DNA from: Methanomassiliicoccus sp.
GTDB taxonomy: Archaea > Thermoplasmatota > Thermoplasmata > Methanomassiliicoccales > Methanomassiliicoccaceae
Direction: 5' to 3'
Assembly: GCA_033485155.1 (NCBI GenBank)
Contig: JAWQJJ010000011.1
Location: 28,627-92,626 of the forward strand
Length of the DNA: 64,000 bases
In this document: piece by piece, positions 24,966-33,935 of the stretch
Position numbering within the stretch: the stretch's first letter is position 1
Layout: each line of letters opens with the position of its first letter
Notes under the pieces: model-generated
What the model was told of the DNA's origin: nothing
Database searches by the model: none
What the model saw: only the letters and a program-made list of their open reading frames with translations
Program-made: the position numbers and the translations under genes

Positions 24966-25319
24966 ATGTTCGACTCGACGGCATATTGCGGCCTGAATTG
25001 CCGAGAGTGCGAGGCATATAAAGCGACAAGAGCGGGTGACCGAGAATGGAAGGAACGGCTGGTCAAGAATTGGGCCGACGGGAGGGCTGAGCATTCGCCG
25101 GAAGATATCGAGTGCAATGGATGCAAGTCCACTTTGATCTCTGGCTTCTGCCGAATACTCTGCTTGATACGGCCCTGTGCCATGGAGAAAGGGGTCGGCA
25201 CCTGTGCCGAATGCGAAGAGTATCCATGCGGCAAACTGAAGGAGTACCTATCAACAGATCCTGTTGCAGCGAAGAACTTAGAGAAGATAAGCAAAGGTCT
25301 GAAGACGGGTAAGTCGTGA
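24966..25319 (+). CDS. DUF3795 cysteine-rich protein
   Basis: A 117-residue protein opening with YCGLNCRECEAYKATRAGD, the hallmark of DUF3795, followed by further cysteines in CNGCKS, FCRILCLIRPC, GTCAECEEYPC. The ten cysteines probably bind metal, zinc or an iron-sulphur cluster. The family is common in anaerobic bacteria and archaea and has no known function. The C-terminal helix (KLKEYLSTDPVAAKNLEKI) is typical. It is a single gene, with an inverted repeat over its ribosome-binding site. Confidence 0.88.
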   Translation: MFDSTAYCGLNCRECEAYKATRAGDREWKERLVKNWADGRAEHSPEDIECNGCKSTLISGFCRILCLIRPCAMEKGVGTCAECEEYPCGKLKEYLSTDPVAAKNLEKISKGLKTGKS

Positions 25320-25615
25320 GAATGACGGATCATTCCCCTGCCAAAGTCGGTAGGCCGGTGGAGCAATCCCAACCCATCCTTGCGAGCTCATGAAGCTCGA
25401 GGCATCGACCCAGATTCGGGAACTTGATAGTCGTATCCCCATTTATCAAGGGTGGAGAAACCATCGAGATGATGTTGCCAGACCGCTGATGCTGGAGGCA
25501 CGAGATTGGCGAGGATCGATGCCTTCCTGTCAGTCATCGTCCCCTCTGCCCCTGGAGATAGCGAACCAACAGATCGCTCAAGACAAAGTGAAGGACGGTT
25601 CCGGCAACCCCATTG

Positions 25616-25966
25616 CTAGGGCTCCGTCGGGCGGTCGGCCTCCTTCTGGTACTGCCTCACCTCCTTCACGTACCCTGGCCGCGAGTACTCTGGGAGCACC
25701 GAGATAGCACTCTTCGGGCAGACGTCGGCGCATACTCCGCACACAATGCAGCGGAACACCTGCAGTTCGATCGTTCCAGCCGTACGGTCGACCGTCACCG
25801 CAAGAGTGGGGCAGCGCTTCCCGCATAGGCCGCACAGGGAGCACTTGGTCATGTCCCAGTCCACCCTCCCGCGGTTCGTTGGCGGAATGTCTGCCGGAGC
25901 GTTCGGATAGGGGGTGGTGTCCGGTCCGGCCAGCAGGTTCCTGATGACCGTGGATAGCATGGTCAC
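25616..25966 (-). CDS. echF: Ech hydrogenase ferredoxin subunit
   Basis: This 116-residue polyferredoxin carries two 4Fe-4S motifs, CSLCGLCGKRCP and CIVCGVCADVCP. It relays electrons from reduced ferredoxin to the small subunit of the membrane hydrogenase. It is the last gene of a six-gene operon. A GTG at 25966, four bases after the echE stop and preceded by GAGGTGATCC, is the likely start; an ATG two codons later is possible. Stop is TAG. The C-terminal VRQYQKEADRPTEP is probably a flexible tail. Confidence 0.9.
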   Translation of the reverse strand: MTMLSTVIRNLLAGPDTTPYPNAPADIPPTNRGRVDWDMTKCSLCGLCGKRCPTLAVTVDRTAGTIELQVFRCIVCGVCADVCPKSAISVLPEYSRPGYVKEVRQYQKEADRPTEP

Positions 25967-25970
25967 GGGA

Positions 25971-27038
25971 TCACCTCTCCGTGCAACAGATGCACGGGTC
26001 GACCGAGACCGTTATGATCGGCACGTCCGAGAACTCGCTCCCCGGCACCATAGCCGCCAGGGCTGCCGCGTTCATGAAGGTGGGGGTCTTTACCTTGATC
26101 CTCTCCAGCTCCACCCTTCCCGCAGCCCTGATGTAGTAAAGCATCTCCCCCCGGGGCGCTTCCAGGCGGGTGAACGACTCGCCTGAAGGGTTTCCTTTGG
26201 CAATGGCAACCAACGGACCGTCCGACATCCTCCGCAGCGCCTCGCGTATCAGGTCGATGGATTGCCAGACCTCCTCGACCCGGACCATGGTGCGGGCGAA
26301 GGAGTCGCCCTCCTCCCTCACCACCGGTTTGAACCCGAGGCCGTCGTAGTAGTTCTCTCGCAGATCCTGGCGAAGTCCGCTCGCCCGGGCCACCGGACCG
26401 ACCACGCCGTAGCTCCTGGCCCTCTCCGTGCTGAGCACCCCCTTGCCCACCATCCGGCGCCGGACGGTGCTGTCTTTCTCGAAGACCCTGGACAGCTCGG
26501 CGAAGCGCTCCTCCAGTCCGTCTAATGTTACCAGGATTTGCTTCTGCTGCTCCGGCACGATGTCCCGGCGCACCCCCCCAATGGTGTTCATGCTGTAATG
26601 GACGCGGTTCCCGGAGATCTGGTTCACCAACCTCATGATGTGTTCCCTCTCCCGGAAGCATTGCATGAACAAGCTCTCATAGCCGATGGCTTCGGCGGTG
26701 TGGCCGAGAGCGAGGAGATGCGAGGTCAGCCGCTGGCACTCCATCATCACCACACGGATGTACCGGGCGCGCTCCGGCGCTGCCACCTTGTAGATGTCCT
26801 CCATCCCCTGGCAGTAGGCGGAGGTGTGGAAGAACGAGCAGATGCCGCAGATACGCTCGCTGAGGTAGATGGTCCGCCGGAAGTCGGCGGCCATAGCCTT
26901 CTCCATGCCCCGGTGGGTATAGCCGAAGTTGATGGCCGCTCCGATCACCCGCTCCTCATTAAGCTCCAGCTGGAGGTTGAGCGGTTCCAGGAACACTGGG
27001 TGCTGTGGTCCGAACGGTATGATCGATGAACGGGACAT
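25971..27038 (-). CDS. echE: Ech hydrogenase catalytic large subunit
   Basis: This 355-residue NuoD-like subunit retains both nickel-ligand pairs, ERICGIC near residue 65 and DPCICC at the C-terminus, so it is a true group 4 [NiFe] hydrogenase and not a Complex I subunit. GPQHPVFLEPL near the N-terminus and RGEMLYYI are conserved in the family. The ATG at 27038 is preceded by GCGGAGGGATGAC and lies one base after the echD stop. The short region after DPCICC (TER) means little or no C-terminal extension for protease maturation, as in some Ech enzymes. Confidence 0.93.
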   Translation of the reverse strand: MSRSSIIPFGPQHPVFLEPLNLQLELNEERVIGAAINFGYTHRGMEKAMAADFRRTIYLSERICGICSFFHTSAYCQGMEDIYKVAAPERARYIRVVMMECQRLTSHLLALGHTAEAIGYESLFMQCFREREHIMRLVNQISGNRVHYSMNTIGGVRRDIVPEQQKQILVTLDGLEERFAELSRVFEKDSTVRRRMVGKGVLSTERARSYGVVGPVARASGLRQDLRENYYDGLGFKPVVREEGDSFARTMVRVEEVWQSIDLIREALRRMSDGPLVAIAKGNPSGESFTRLEAPRGEMLYYIRAAGRVELERIKVKTPTFMNAAALAAMVPGSEFSDVPIITVSVDPCICCTER

Positions 27039-27039
27039 G

Positions 27040-27378
27040 TCATCCCTCCGCGGGGGTCCGCCGCATTGGAGCCACCAGGTCTCCCGGCCTGAGCAGCAGG
27101 CCACCCTTCAGGCCCTCGAAGCGGGCACCATATAGATCGATTATCTCCCGCTCCAGGTTCTCGGCACCGGCGAAGACGGAAGAGAGCGTCTCCAGTTCCT
27201 CATCCAGGGGACAACGGGAGCGTATCGATAGAAGCTCCCCGCTACGGTCGAGCACGTAGATGAGCTCCAGCCCTCCCGCCCCGTCCTCGCTGGCGATGAT
27301 GGTCACCAGCCTCACTGCGCCTTCCTGGCTCAATTCCCTTATCTTCGACACCGCTCCCGAGTTAGACCGCTCGCTCAT
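27040..27378 (-). CDS. echD: Ech hydrogenase NuoC-like subunit
   Basis: A 112-residue NuoC-related subunit with LELIYVLDRSGELLSIRSR, then LSSVFAGAENLEREIIDLYG, which corresponds to the conserved EREIxDLxG motif of the 30-kDa Complex I subunit. It helps assemble the hydrophilic arm. The ATG at 27378 overlaps the echC stop (ATGA), with GAGGTGAAAGC before it. Longer open frames in this area are in other frames and are not protein-like. Confidence 0.88.
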   Translation of the reverse strand: MSERSNSGAVSKIRELSQEGAVRLVTIIASEDGAGGLELIYVLDRSGELLSIRSRCPLDEELETLSSVFAGAENLEREIIDLYGARFEGLKGGLLLRPGDLVAPMRRTPAEG

Positions 27379-27806
27379 GCTTTCACCTCCTTCTTGACCT
27401 TCCACTTCTCCAGCGCGACCATCACTCCGTCGATAAGGACCTCCGGCCTCGCCGCGCATCCGGGTATGTACACATCCACGGGGATGACCTGGTCCACCCC
27501 TCCCAGCACATTGTAGCAGCCCACGTACGGCGCCCCGGTGGAGGCGCAGTCCCCGCAGGCTATGACCAGCTTGGGCTCGGGCATCTGGTCGTACAGCCGC
27601 TTCAGGCGCTCGGCGCTCTTCCTGGTGACAGCACCGGTCACCAGCAGCACGTCGGCGTGCTTGGGGTTGCCCTTGTTGAGCATGCCGAACCTCTCGATGT
27701 CGTACCTGGGCGTCAGCAGCGCCCACACCTCTATATCGCAACCGTTGCACGAGCCCGTATCGAAGTGCAGCAACCACGGCGAGGTTGCTTCTCTCCTTGC
27801 AGCCAT
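27375..27806 (-). CDS. echC: Ech hydrogenase small subunit
   Basis: This 143-residue NuoB-like subunit has GSCNGCDIE, ACGDCASTG and IPGCAARPE, the four cysteines that ligate the proximal 4Fe-4S cluster. It passes electrons between EchF and the [NiFe] site. Two adjacent ATGs (27809 and 27806) are possible; the second is better spaced from GGGGTG. The start overlaps the echB stop, supporting translational coupling. Confidence 0.92.
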   Translation of the reverse strand: MAARREATSPWLLHFDTGSCNGCDIEVWALLTPRYDIERFGMLNKGNPKHADVLLVTGAVTRKSAERLKRLYDQMPEPKLVIACGDCASTGAPYVGCYNVLGGVDQVIPVDVYIPGCAARPEVLIDGVMVALEKWKVKKEVKA

Positions 27807-28675
27807 CATATCACCCCGTTGTTGATCAGATAAAGGGTCGTCAGGTTCGCTCCGACCAGCACTAACCCCAGAGGCAGTGCGGACCTCAGAAGGGTCCACC
27901 GCGTGGTCCTTGCCGTGCAGTTGTCGATGAGTGCCGTCAAGACCACGACCGTGGCGACCGCTGCGGCCTTGAGGATCACCCCCATCACCGGGTCGGGCAG
28001 GTCGAAGAACAGCAGCAGTATGCCGAACAGCACCGCCAGCTCGAACCAGTGAGCCATCTTGATTATCCCCAGAGCCCGCCCGGAGTATTCGGTGTACGGC
28101 CCCGCCACCAGCTCAGAGTGGGCCGTGGCCGTGTCGTAGGGAGACTTCTCGAGCCGCATGAGGAACGCCGGGATCATGGCCACCGGGGCCAGGGGCAGGG
28201 AGGCGATGAGCAGCGTTCCGTTGCCCGAGGCCAGGAAGGTGCCGTTGGCGTACCCCAGCGAGAGGACCACCAGCAAGAGCACTGGCTCGGTAGCAAGGAT
28301 CTGCACCAGCTCCCGCTGCGCTCCCAAGCTCGAGTAGGGGGAGCGGACGGAGAACGCTCCCAGGACCATCACGAAGGCCCCGGCCCCGGAGATCAGTAGC
28401 GAAGCTAGCACGTCCCCGCCGGCGATGAGGAGCAGCACCGCGACAGCCTGAAGAGCAAGGGCTAGGTAGGCGAACGCCACCTGGGAGAGGTTGACCTGCT
28501 TTGCCCTCTTCCCCAGCAGTTTGGCCATATCTTTCAGTGGCTGCAGGACCGTCGGCCCCCTTCGGCCTTGGAGCCGGGCGGTGAGGATGCGGTCCGCTCC
28601 GAGGAGCAGGCCGATGAGGATGGGCACAAGAGCCCACAGGGCGAAGATTATGATCGCTGCCAAGATATCTAGCAT
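27806..28675 (-). CDS. echB: Ech hydrogenase NuoH-like membrane subunit
   Basis: This 289-residue protein has about eight membrane helices and NuoH features: RLQGRRGPTVLQPLKDMAKLL near the N-terminus, the conserved loop ELVQILATEPVLLL, then a segment ending EKSPYDTATAHSELVAGPYTEY. It anchors the hydrophilic arm and forms part of the ion path. The ATG overlaps the echA stop by one base (TGATG). Confidence 0.93.
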   Translation of the reverse strand: MLDILAAIIIFALWALVPILIGLLLGADRILTARLQGRRGPTVLQPLKDMAKLLGKRAKQVNLSQVAFAYLALALQAVAVLLLIAGGDVLASLLISGAGAFVMVLGAFSVRSPYSSLGAQRELVQILATEPVLLLVVLSLGYANGTFLASGNGTLLIASLPLAPVAMIPAFLMRLEKSPYDTATAHSELVAGPYTEYSGRALGIIKMAHWFELAVLFGILLLFFDLPDPVMGVILKAAAVATVVVLTALIDNCTARTTRWTLLRSALPLGLVLVGANLTTLYLINNGVI

Positions 28676-30543
28676 CAGATCACCTCCCCGAGGACGGGCA
28701 TCATGATCAGGGCAAGGAGCAGCACCACGGCTGCGAGGTTTGCCCTATGGGTCAGCGCGACGACCCTGCTCTCAGGCCAGAAGTAGTAGGTGCCGGTGCG
28801 GACCTCGCTGCCCTCGCCGCAGGTGTAGACCTCGGCGCCCTTCCCGGCCTTGCGAGGCAGGAGCATGAGGAGCGCGGCACCGATGGCCAACAGCAGGAGT
28901 AGGGAAAGGGGCAGGAGGCCCACCGGGCTCTCAAGACCCAGCGTTCCCGCGCTCACCTGGGCGTCAAAGACGGTAGAGACATAGGGGTTCACCAGAGCAT
29001 CGAGTATCGGTCCAATGAGCGCGGTGGCCACCGCTCCGATGACGGCGGTCGATCCTAGTGCCCCAAGGTACCATAGGTCCGTCGGACCCCTTTCCACTGC
29101 CTTCCGCCCAGGACCGCCGGTGAACAGGTGCCCGAGCCACTTGGCGTAGTAGACCACCGTGGCCCCGAACCCCGCCACGAGCAGGACGGCAACCAGCGGC
29201 GAGGAGGCCACCGCCTCGCCCAGCATCCACTTCGAGGCAAACATGCCGAAGGGCGGGAGGATCATCATGAAGATCCCGAGGAAGATGCTGACCGCCACAC
29301 CGGGCATCGAGTCCCTCAATCCCTCCATGGCGTCGATGTTCTCCGAGCCCACCTCCTCTTTGACGACGCCCACGGACATGAACAGCAAGGCCTTGGATGT
29401 GGCGTGGAAGAGCACCAGCAGCAGGCCGGCCACCAGGGCCATCGAGGTATCGAGGCCAACGCAGGCCACGATGAGTCCGAGATTACCTATGGTGGAATAG
29501 GCCAGCACCCGCTTGGCATTGCTCTGTGTGATGGCCAGGACCGCGGTGACGAGGAACGTGGTGGCCCCGGCGAGGCCGACAAGGCCTATCAGATAACCGG
29601 TGCCGCTCAGATTGGGAGCCAGCCGCAGGAGGAGATAGACGCCCAGGTTGACCATGGTGGCAGAGTGCAGCAGCGCGGACACCGGGGTCGGCGCGACCAT
29701 GGCGCCTAGAAGCCACTTCTGGAACGGCAACTGGGCGGACTTGGTGAATGCCGCCACGGCCAGGAGGGCGAGGGGCAGGAGGGCTAGACCGCCGATCGCC
29801 CCTCCCTCGGGGATCCGGTCGAGGAGCGTGGTGCCGTAGTAGTGCCAGCAGAGAGCGATGCCTAGGATGAGAGCGGACCCGCCTCCGAGAGTATACACCG
29901 CCGCGGTCAGCGCGGAAGCCTTCGCCTCCTTCGTCCCGGTGTGGCCGATGAGCAGGAACGAGCACAGCGTGGTCGCTTCCCAGAACAGGAACAGCCACAG
30001 CAGGTCGTTGGCGAAGACCGCACCGTTCATGGCGCCGAGGAACAGCAGCATCACGGCAAAGAACCGGCCGTGTTCCTGGTAGTGCTCCATGTACCTCACT
30101 GCGTACAGGCAGATGATCGAACCGATCACCGAGGTGATGAAGGCTATCAGCACACTGAGCTGGTCGACCACGAGGGCCGCTCCGCCCTGGTGCTCGAGCC
30201 CCATCTCCACCACGAATAGCACGATAGCCTGGACGGCTACGAACATGCCAGCCAGAAGGCTGCGCCCCCTCCATGCGATGTAGGCGAACGAGACGAGGAG
30301 CGCCAGGTCGAGGAACGTCATGAGCGTGCTCACCGAGGGCAAGCTCTCGTGGTCGACGGCGATGGCGCCGCCGGTCACCACCTCATACATCAGGTATGAA
30401 ATCGAGCTGATTAGGACGGCAGCGGTGAGGATGACCACCTTTCCGATCCAAGCTAACCTCCCGAGGAGCAGGCAGGCCAGACCACTGAGGGCTGGGGCGG
30501 CTATGAGCAGGAGGATGGCCATGTCCGAGATGGCCGCACTCAT
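28675..30543 (-). CDS. echA: Ech hydrogenase NuoL-like ion-pumping subunit
   Basis: The 622-residue product is a NuoL/MrpA-type antiporter-like membrane protein with about fifteen helices. It contains the family core from FFAVMLLFLGAMNGAVF through LLWLFLFWEATTLCSFLLIG, then AAFTKSAQLPFQKWLLGAM and a segment ending APTPVSALLHSATMV. It is expected to pump H+ or Na+ when the hydrogenase runs. The ATG at 30543 follows GGGAGGTG at six-base spacing. It is first in the operon, and its upstream region holds a TATA box and a palindrome. Confidence 0.93.
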   Translation of the reverse strand: MSAAISDMAILLLIAAPALSGLACLLLGRLAWIGKVVILTAAVLISSISYLMYEVVTGGAIAVDHESLPSVSTLMTFLDLALLVSFAYIAWRGRSLLAGMFVAVQAIVLFVVEMGLEHQGGAALVVDQLSVLIAFITSVIGSIICLYAVRYMEHYQEHGRFFAVMLLFLGAMNGAVFANDLLWLFLFWEATTLCSFLLIGHTGTKEAKASALTAAVYTLGGGSALILGIALCWHYYGTTLLDRIPEGGAIGGLALLPLALLAVAAFTKSAQLPFQKWLLGAMVAPTPVSALLHSATMVNLGVYLLLRLAPNLSGTGYLIGLVGLAGATTFLVTAVLAITQSNAKRVLAYSTIGNLGLIVACVGLDTSMALVAGLLLVLFHATSKALLFMSVGVVKEEVGSENIDAMEGLRDSMPGVAVSIFLGIFMMILPPFGMFASKWMLGEAVASSPLVAVLLVAGFGATVVYYAKWLGHLFTGGPGRKAVERGPTDLWYLGALGSTAVIGAVATALIGPILDALVNPYVSTVFDAQVSAGTLGLESPVGLLPLSLLLLLAIGAALLMLLPRKAGKGAEVYTCGEGSEVRTGTYYFWPESRVVALTHRANLAAVVLLLALIMMPVLGEVI

Positions 30544-30587
30544 AGGTCGCACCTCCCGAAGAAGGGAGCCGACCGGTTGCAACTTGT

Positions 30588-30613
30588 TGTCATGACATCA
30601 GTCACTTTAAACC
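30588..30613 (-). promoter_or_regulatory. Ech operon promoter and 10-bp palindrome
   Basis: The minus-strand GGTTTAAAG (30605-30613) is a TATA box predicting a start near 30583, about 40 nt before the echA ATG. TGTCATGACA (30588-30597) is a perfect palindrome between TATA and start, a plausible repressor site. The upstream Lrp-type gene is a candidate regulator but not proven. Confidence 0.5.
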
Positions 30614-30825
30614 GGCTCGCTTGATCGAACGGACCGAGGGCCTTGACTCCCTCCCAGCTCGATACGCTTTTCGTATCAGGAACCATCATATTGCCATCCT
30701 TGAGCTAGAATTAGGACGATGTCCGGGCATAAGAGTCCATGTTCGTGGACCGGATGATTTTTGGAAAAAAAGAGGCCTTTTTCCTTCCTTTCTTTTTGGC
30801 TACGAGATAATAAATCGGAAGATGC

Positions 30826-31770
30826 CTAGGGAGATGTGGGTGCCTTCTTGGCATCCGCCCGCTCTCTGAGAACCCTGTCCCGCCAGGTCTCGTATAGGTG
30901 TGTGCTCTGGATCACCCGGGAGTTGACCGATTTCACGACCCCCATCCCCTCGACCTCGCTCACGAACTCGGAGTGCCGATCCATTGTTGGAAACCAGCAC
31001 TTGGCGGTCATGAAGTTCGGCTTGTTGTGGTATTGCATCGTAAGGATTATGTGAGGTCCGAACCGCTCGTTCAGTACTCGGGCGAACGCCTCCTTGTTCG
31101 TTTCCGGTTTGAGGTCGATCATCACAACGAAGGCTATGCCCGACGACTTTTCCGGCGACCAGTGGATTCCGAAGTCTATCGCCCTCGATTCGATCAGACG
31201 GTCCAGGCGGCCCTTCACCGTCTTCACCGAGACGTCGAGCTCCTCGGCTACGTCAACCAGCGGCCGCCTCGAGTCGTCGTGCAGGGCATTGATGATCCGG
31301 TAGTCCATGGGCGCTAGTTCTTTGCTCCCCACGAACTTGTTGTGAATGGGCACGCCCCCCACGCTGACCGAGGCCGGAAGCATCACCTGGAAGTCCTGAA
31401 GGTCCAAAGCGTCATGGACGTGCTCCACCGCATTCCCGAGGAACTCATAGCGAGGAACGATGACCTTCACGATGATGAGGTTCGAACCGAAGATGAAGGC
31501 CTTCTCGACGAAGTCTTTCTTTACTAGGTCTTGCAAATGCGGCCCCAGGGGCTTGAACCGACTGACTCCTGAGATCTGGGCGGTGACTGCATTCAGGTAG
31601 CTGGGGGAGATGGTCGCGTAGAACCTGGTGAAGATGCCGTTATCGATGAGGCCTTTGATCCTTCCATGGGCCGTGGGAACGTTGACCCCGAGCGTTTCGC
31701 TCATCTCCCTATAGGTGATGCGTGCATTGACGGTCAGCATCTGGTAGGCTCGGAGGTCCAGCTCGTCCAT
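30826..31770 (-). CDS. Lrp/AsnC-type regulator with two helix-turn-helix units
   Basis: This 314-residue regulator repeats the layout of the protein at 7939-8919: HTH (MDELDLRAYQMLTVNARITY, then GVNVPTAHGRIKGL), a middle sensor region, a second HTH (MDYRIINALHDDSRRP, then DVSVKTVKGRLDRL) and a C-terminal domain. A TATA-like element at about 31797-31812 puts the start within a few bases of the ATG at 31770, so the message is leaderless; longer in-frame starts lie upstream of this promoter. It precedes the Ech operon on the same strand and may control it. The C-terminus ends in a charged tail. Confidence 0.84.
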   Translation of the reverse strand: MDELDLRAYQMLTVNARITYREMSETLGVNVPTAHGRIKGLIDNGIFTRFYATISPSYLNAVTAQISGVSRFKPLGPHLQDLVKKDFVEKAFIFGSNLIIVKVIVPRYEFLGNAVEHVHDALDLQDFQVMLPASVSVGGVPIHNKFVGSKELAPMDYRIINALHDDSRRPLVDVAEELDVSVKTVKGRLDRLIESRAIDFGIHWSPEKSSGIAFVVMIDLKPETNKEAFARVLNERFGPHIILTMQYHNKPNFMTAKCWFPTMDRHSEFVSEVEGMGVVKSVNSRVIQSTHLYETWRDRVLRERADAKKAPTSP

Positions 31771-31935
31771 TTGTGCCCGGAACAATGATACGGCATAATA
31801 AAAAATATTCCTTCTATGAATGCCAACCGGGCTGAGGCCGGTTGATGGCGACATGATCATCATAGCTGAGGTCGAGGACAACGGTTAGTAACGAGCCCGA
31901 ACCGATGGGCTCCAGACATCTATCTGCAATAATGA

Positions 31936-32124
31936 TTATGTTTTGTCTACAGCGCCTGAAAATCTTCCGTCATTCTTGATCTGGTAGCTCATTTCGATTG
32001 GTCGGCCTCGGTCCCAATCGTTCTGTTGCACAACATGGGCGGCCTGTAATTTCGTGATCGGTGCATACTTTGCTTTTAAGGCGGTGTTCCGTTTCTGATA
32101 ATTATCTCCGGAGCGAGAGCTCAT
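31936..32124 (-). CDS. Small basic hypothetical protein
   Basis: A 62-residue protein, MSSRSGDNYQKRNTALKAKY then a hydrophilic C-terminus with DRGRPIEMSYQIKNDG. Composition is protein-like (Lys/Arg-rich, no odd codons), and a TATA-like element at about 32155-32168 gives a near-leaderless transcript. It is divergent from the zinc-ribbon gene. I do not recognise a family; it may not be real. Confidence 0.4.
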   Translation of the reverse strand: MSSRSGDNYQKRNTALKAKYAPITKLQAAHVVQQNDWDRGRPIEMSYQIKNDGRFSGAVDKT

Positions 32125-32183
32125 GATAGTATTATGATTGAGATTTCGATATTTTCCAAAAATATAGAGGGGTAAACAATTTG

Positions 32184-32879
32184 ATGTGTCCGTGGTGTGG
32201 CTCACCGACAAACCCTGATGCCAGATTCTGTCCCAATTGCGGAGCGTCGGCTGCAACTGCATCCCAACGAACTGCAGCACCAATGGCTGGAGCTAAGAGG
32301 AGGCGGGGTGCTTTGCCCGTTGTGGCGGCGATCGCTCCTATTGCAATCTTGTTGATCGGGGCAGCCCTTGCCGGAAATGGACACATAAAATCGACAGTAA
32401 ACGGAAGCGGCGATAAGGCCTCAGGCAATGATGGTGGCAACACCAATGTCGTCAATACTACCACCACGACCAATGCCGCTGGCACATCTGATGCTCGGCC
32501 CAAAAATGATGGCACTGGCATCAAAAACTTACATGACCAGACCGTCAGCGAAGTGGTCGTTCGCATCATCGAGGTCGAGAGCAACCCTGCAGGCACTGAC
32601 GCCGGCAATGAATGGGTCGTCATAAAGAACGAAGGTAACGATTCAGTAGATCTCACACGGTGGACAATCAGATCGTCGAGCGGTGAGACGAACATCTACG
32701 TGCTAAGCGGAACAATAGAACCAGACCAATCGCTCAAGATCGTCTTCACAAAGCAGTTCCTTAACAATGGGGACGAGGTGGCCAAGCTCATCGATCCTGA
32801 TGGAACCGTGATCGATGCGACGCCCGCAATAGATGACATGAGCAACGACTCTTGGACATGGGTGAGGCCAGGAGCCTAG
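32184..32879 (+). CDS. Zinc-ribbon, membrane helix and lamin-tail-like domain protein
   Basis: This 231-residue protein starts with a zinc ribbon MCPWCGSPTNPDARFCPNCG, followed by a basic stretch and one membrane helix (about 43-64). A Ser/Thr/Asn-rich linker comes next, then an extracellular lamin-tail-like domain from about 120 (VVRIIEVESNPAGTDAGNEWV, then LTRWTIRSSSG, then DGTVIDATP). The zinc ribbon would face the cytoplasm. Lamin-tail domains are often found in secreted nucleases, but no catalytic partner is present. GAGGGGT lies about 11 bp before the ATG. It resembles the 39110-39814 gene in layout. Confidence 0.8.
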   Translation: MCPWCGSPTNPDARFCPNCGASAATASQRTAAPMAGAKRRRGALPVVAAIAPIAILLIGAALAGNGHIKSTVNGSGDKASGNDGGNTNVVNTTTTTNAAGTSDARPKNDGTGIKNLHDQTVSEVVVRIIEVESNPAGTDAGNEWVVIKNEGNDSVDLTRWTIRSSSGETNIYVLSGTIEPDQSLKIVFTKQFLNNGDEVAKLIDPDGTVIDATPAIDDMSNDSWTWVRPGA

Positions 32880-32951
32880 GTCGAGGATATCCCAGAGCCT
32901 ACCGGCCAGAGAATATGGTACAGTCTTTGAAGAAGTGAACCAAGGTGTAAG

Positions 32952-33935
32952 ATGAGGATCAAGGCACGAATTCATCAAATACTTGAGGCAACCGACCCGG
33001 AGGACAAGACAGCTCGATGGATCATGGCATTGATCACAGCCTTGATCGTCATCAGCATCCTCAGCGTTGTCCTCGAATCAGTCCAGTCCATATACAGCCA
33101 GTATCGGGAATATTTCGTTGCCAGCGAGATCATCATCGTGATCATCTTCACCATCGAGTATGCGTTGAGATTGTGGTCCTGTACTGAAGACGGTAGATAT
33201 CAGCGACCGATCGTGGGGCGGTTGAGATACGCTTCAACGATCTTCGCCATAATAGATCTGGCAGCCATCCTGCCATTCTACCTCCCATTCTTTGTCGCCT
33301 TCGATGCCCGCTTCCTCCGTGTCCTGAGGCTGATAAGATTCATTCGAGTGGCCAAACTGGCGAGGTACTCGGAGTCGGCAGGGTTGATGACCAGGGTCAT
33401 CCGCAGGGAGAAGGAGAGCCTCCTCTTCACCTTCTTCCTCATCATTGTGCTCATGGTCTTCGCCTCCTGCCTTATGTTTCAGGCGGAGAATGAGGTTCAG
33501 CCAGAAAAGTTCGGCAGTATCCCGGACACCATGTGGTGGGCCATCGCTACCATAACCACGGTCGGGTATGGCGATGTGGTCCCGATAACGCCTATCGGAA
33601 AAGTCCTGGGAGCGTTCATAGCCATCCTGGGGGTTGGAATGGTAGCCATGCCCGCTGGCATCATCGTATCGGGATATATTGAAGAAATGAAGGCCGAAGA
33701 TGAGGAGAAGGAAGAGAGCACGATGTTCAGCTCCGAGAAGAGGATCGAACTCCTGGAAAGGCTCGCCAGATTGAAAGAGAATGGTGTTCTCACCAACGAC
33801 GAATTTATCCTGCAAAAAGCAGAACTGCTCGAGTCCATTTCGAAAAAAGATGCTACGGGTGACCAGGACGCTCTGCCGCTAACTTATCATCCGGCATCCA
33901 AGATCCCAGAGCTTCCTAAGAAGGCGGGCGAATAA
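32952..33935 (+). CDS. Voltage-gated potassium channel with SHOCT-like C-terminus
   Basis: This 327-residue channel has helices S1-S6, with S4 DARFLRVLRLIRFIRVAKLA bearing Arg every third position and the selectivity filter TTVGYGD. After S6 (AMPAGIIVSGYIEEM) comes a charged cytoplasmic tail containing ELLERLARLKENGVLTNDEF, which resembles a SHOCT motif. It should form a K+-selective tetramer like KvAP. The unusual part is the tail, which may mediate oligomerisation or nucleic-acid binding. It lies 72 bp after the zinc-ribbon gene. The ATG is 2 bp after AAGGTGTAAG. Confidence 0.9.
   Translation: MRIKARIHQILEATDPEDKTARWIMALITALIVISILSVVLESVQSIYSQYREYFVASEIIIVIIFTIEYALRLWSCTEDGRYQRPIVGRLRYASTIFAIIDLAAILPFYLPFFVAFDARFLRVLRLIRFIRVAKLARYSESAGLMTRVIRREKESLLFTFFLIIVLMVFASCLMFQAENEVQPEKFGSIPDTMWWAIATITTVGYGDVVPITPIGKVLGAFIAILGVGMVAMPAGIIVSGYIEEMKAEDEEKEESTMFSSEKRIELLERLARLKENGVLTNDEFILQKAELLESISKKDATGDQDALPLTYHPASKIPELPKKAGE

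Noticed and set aside
27040..27777. 245-codon minus-strand frame spanning echC and echD
   Set aside because: It is the continuation of the echD frame upstream through echC in the wrong frame; the true echD starts at 27378.
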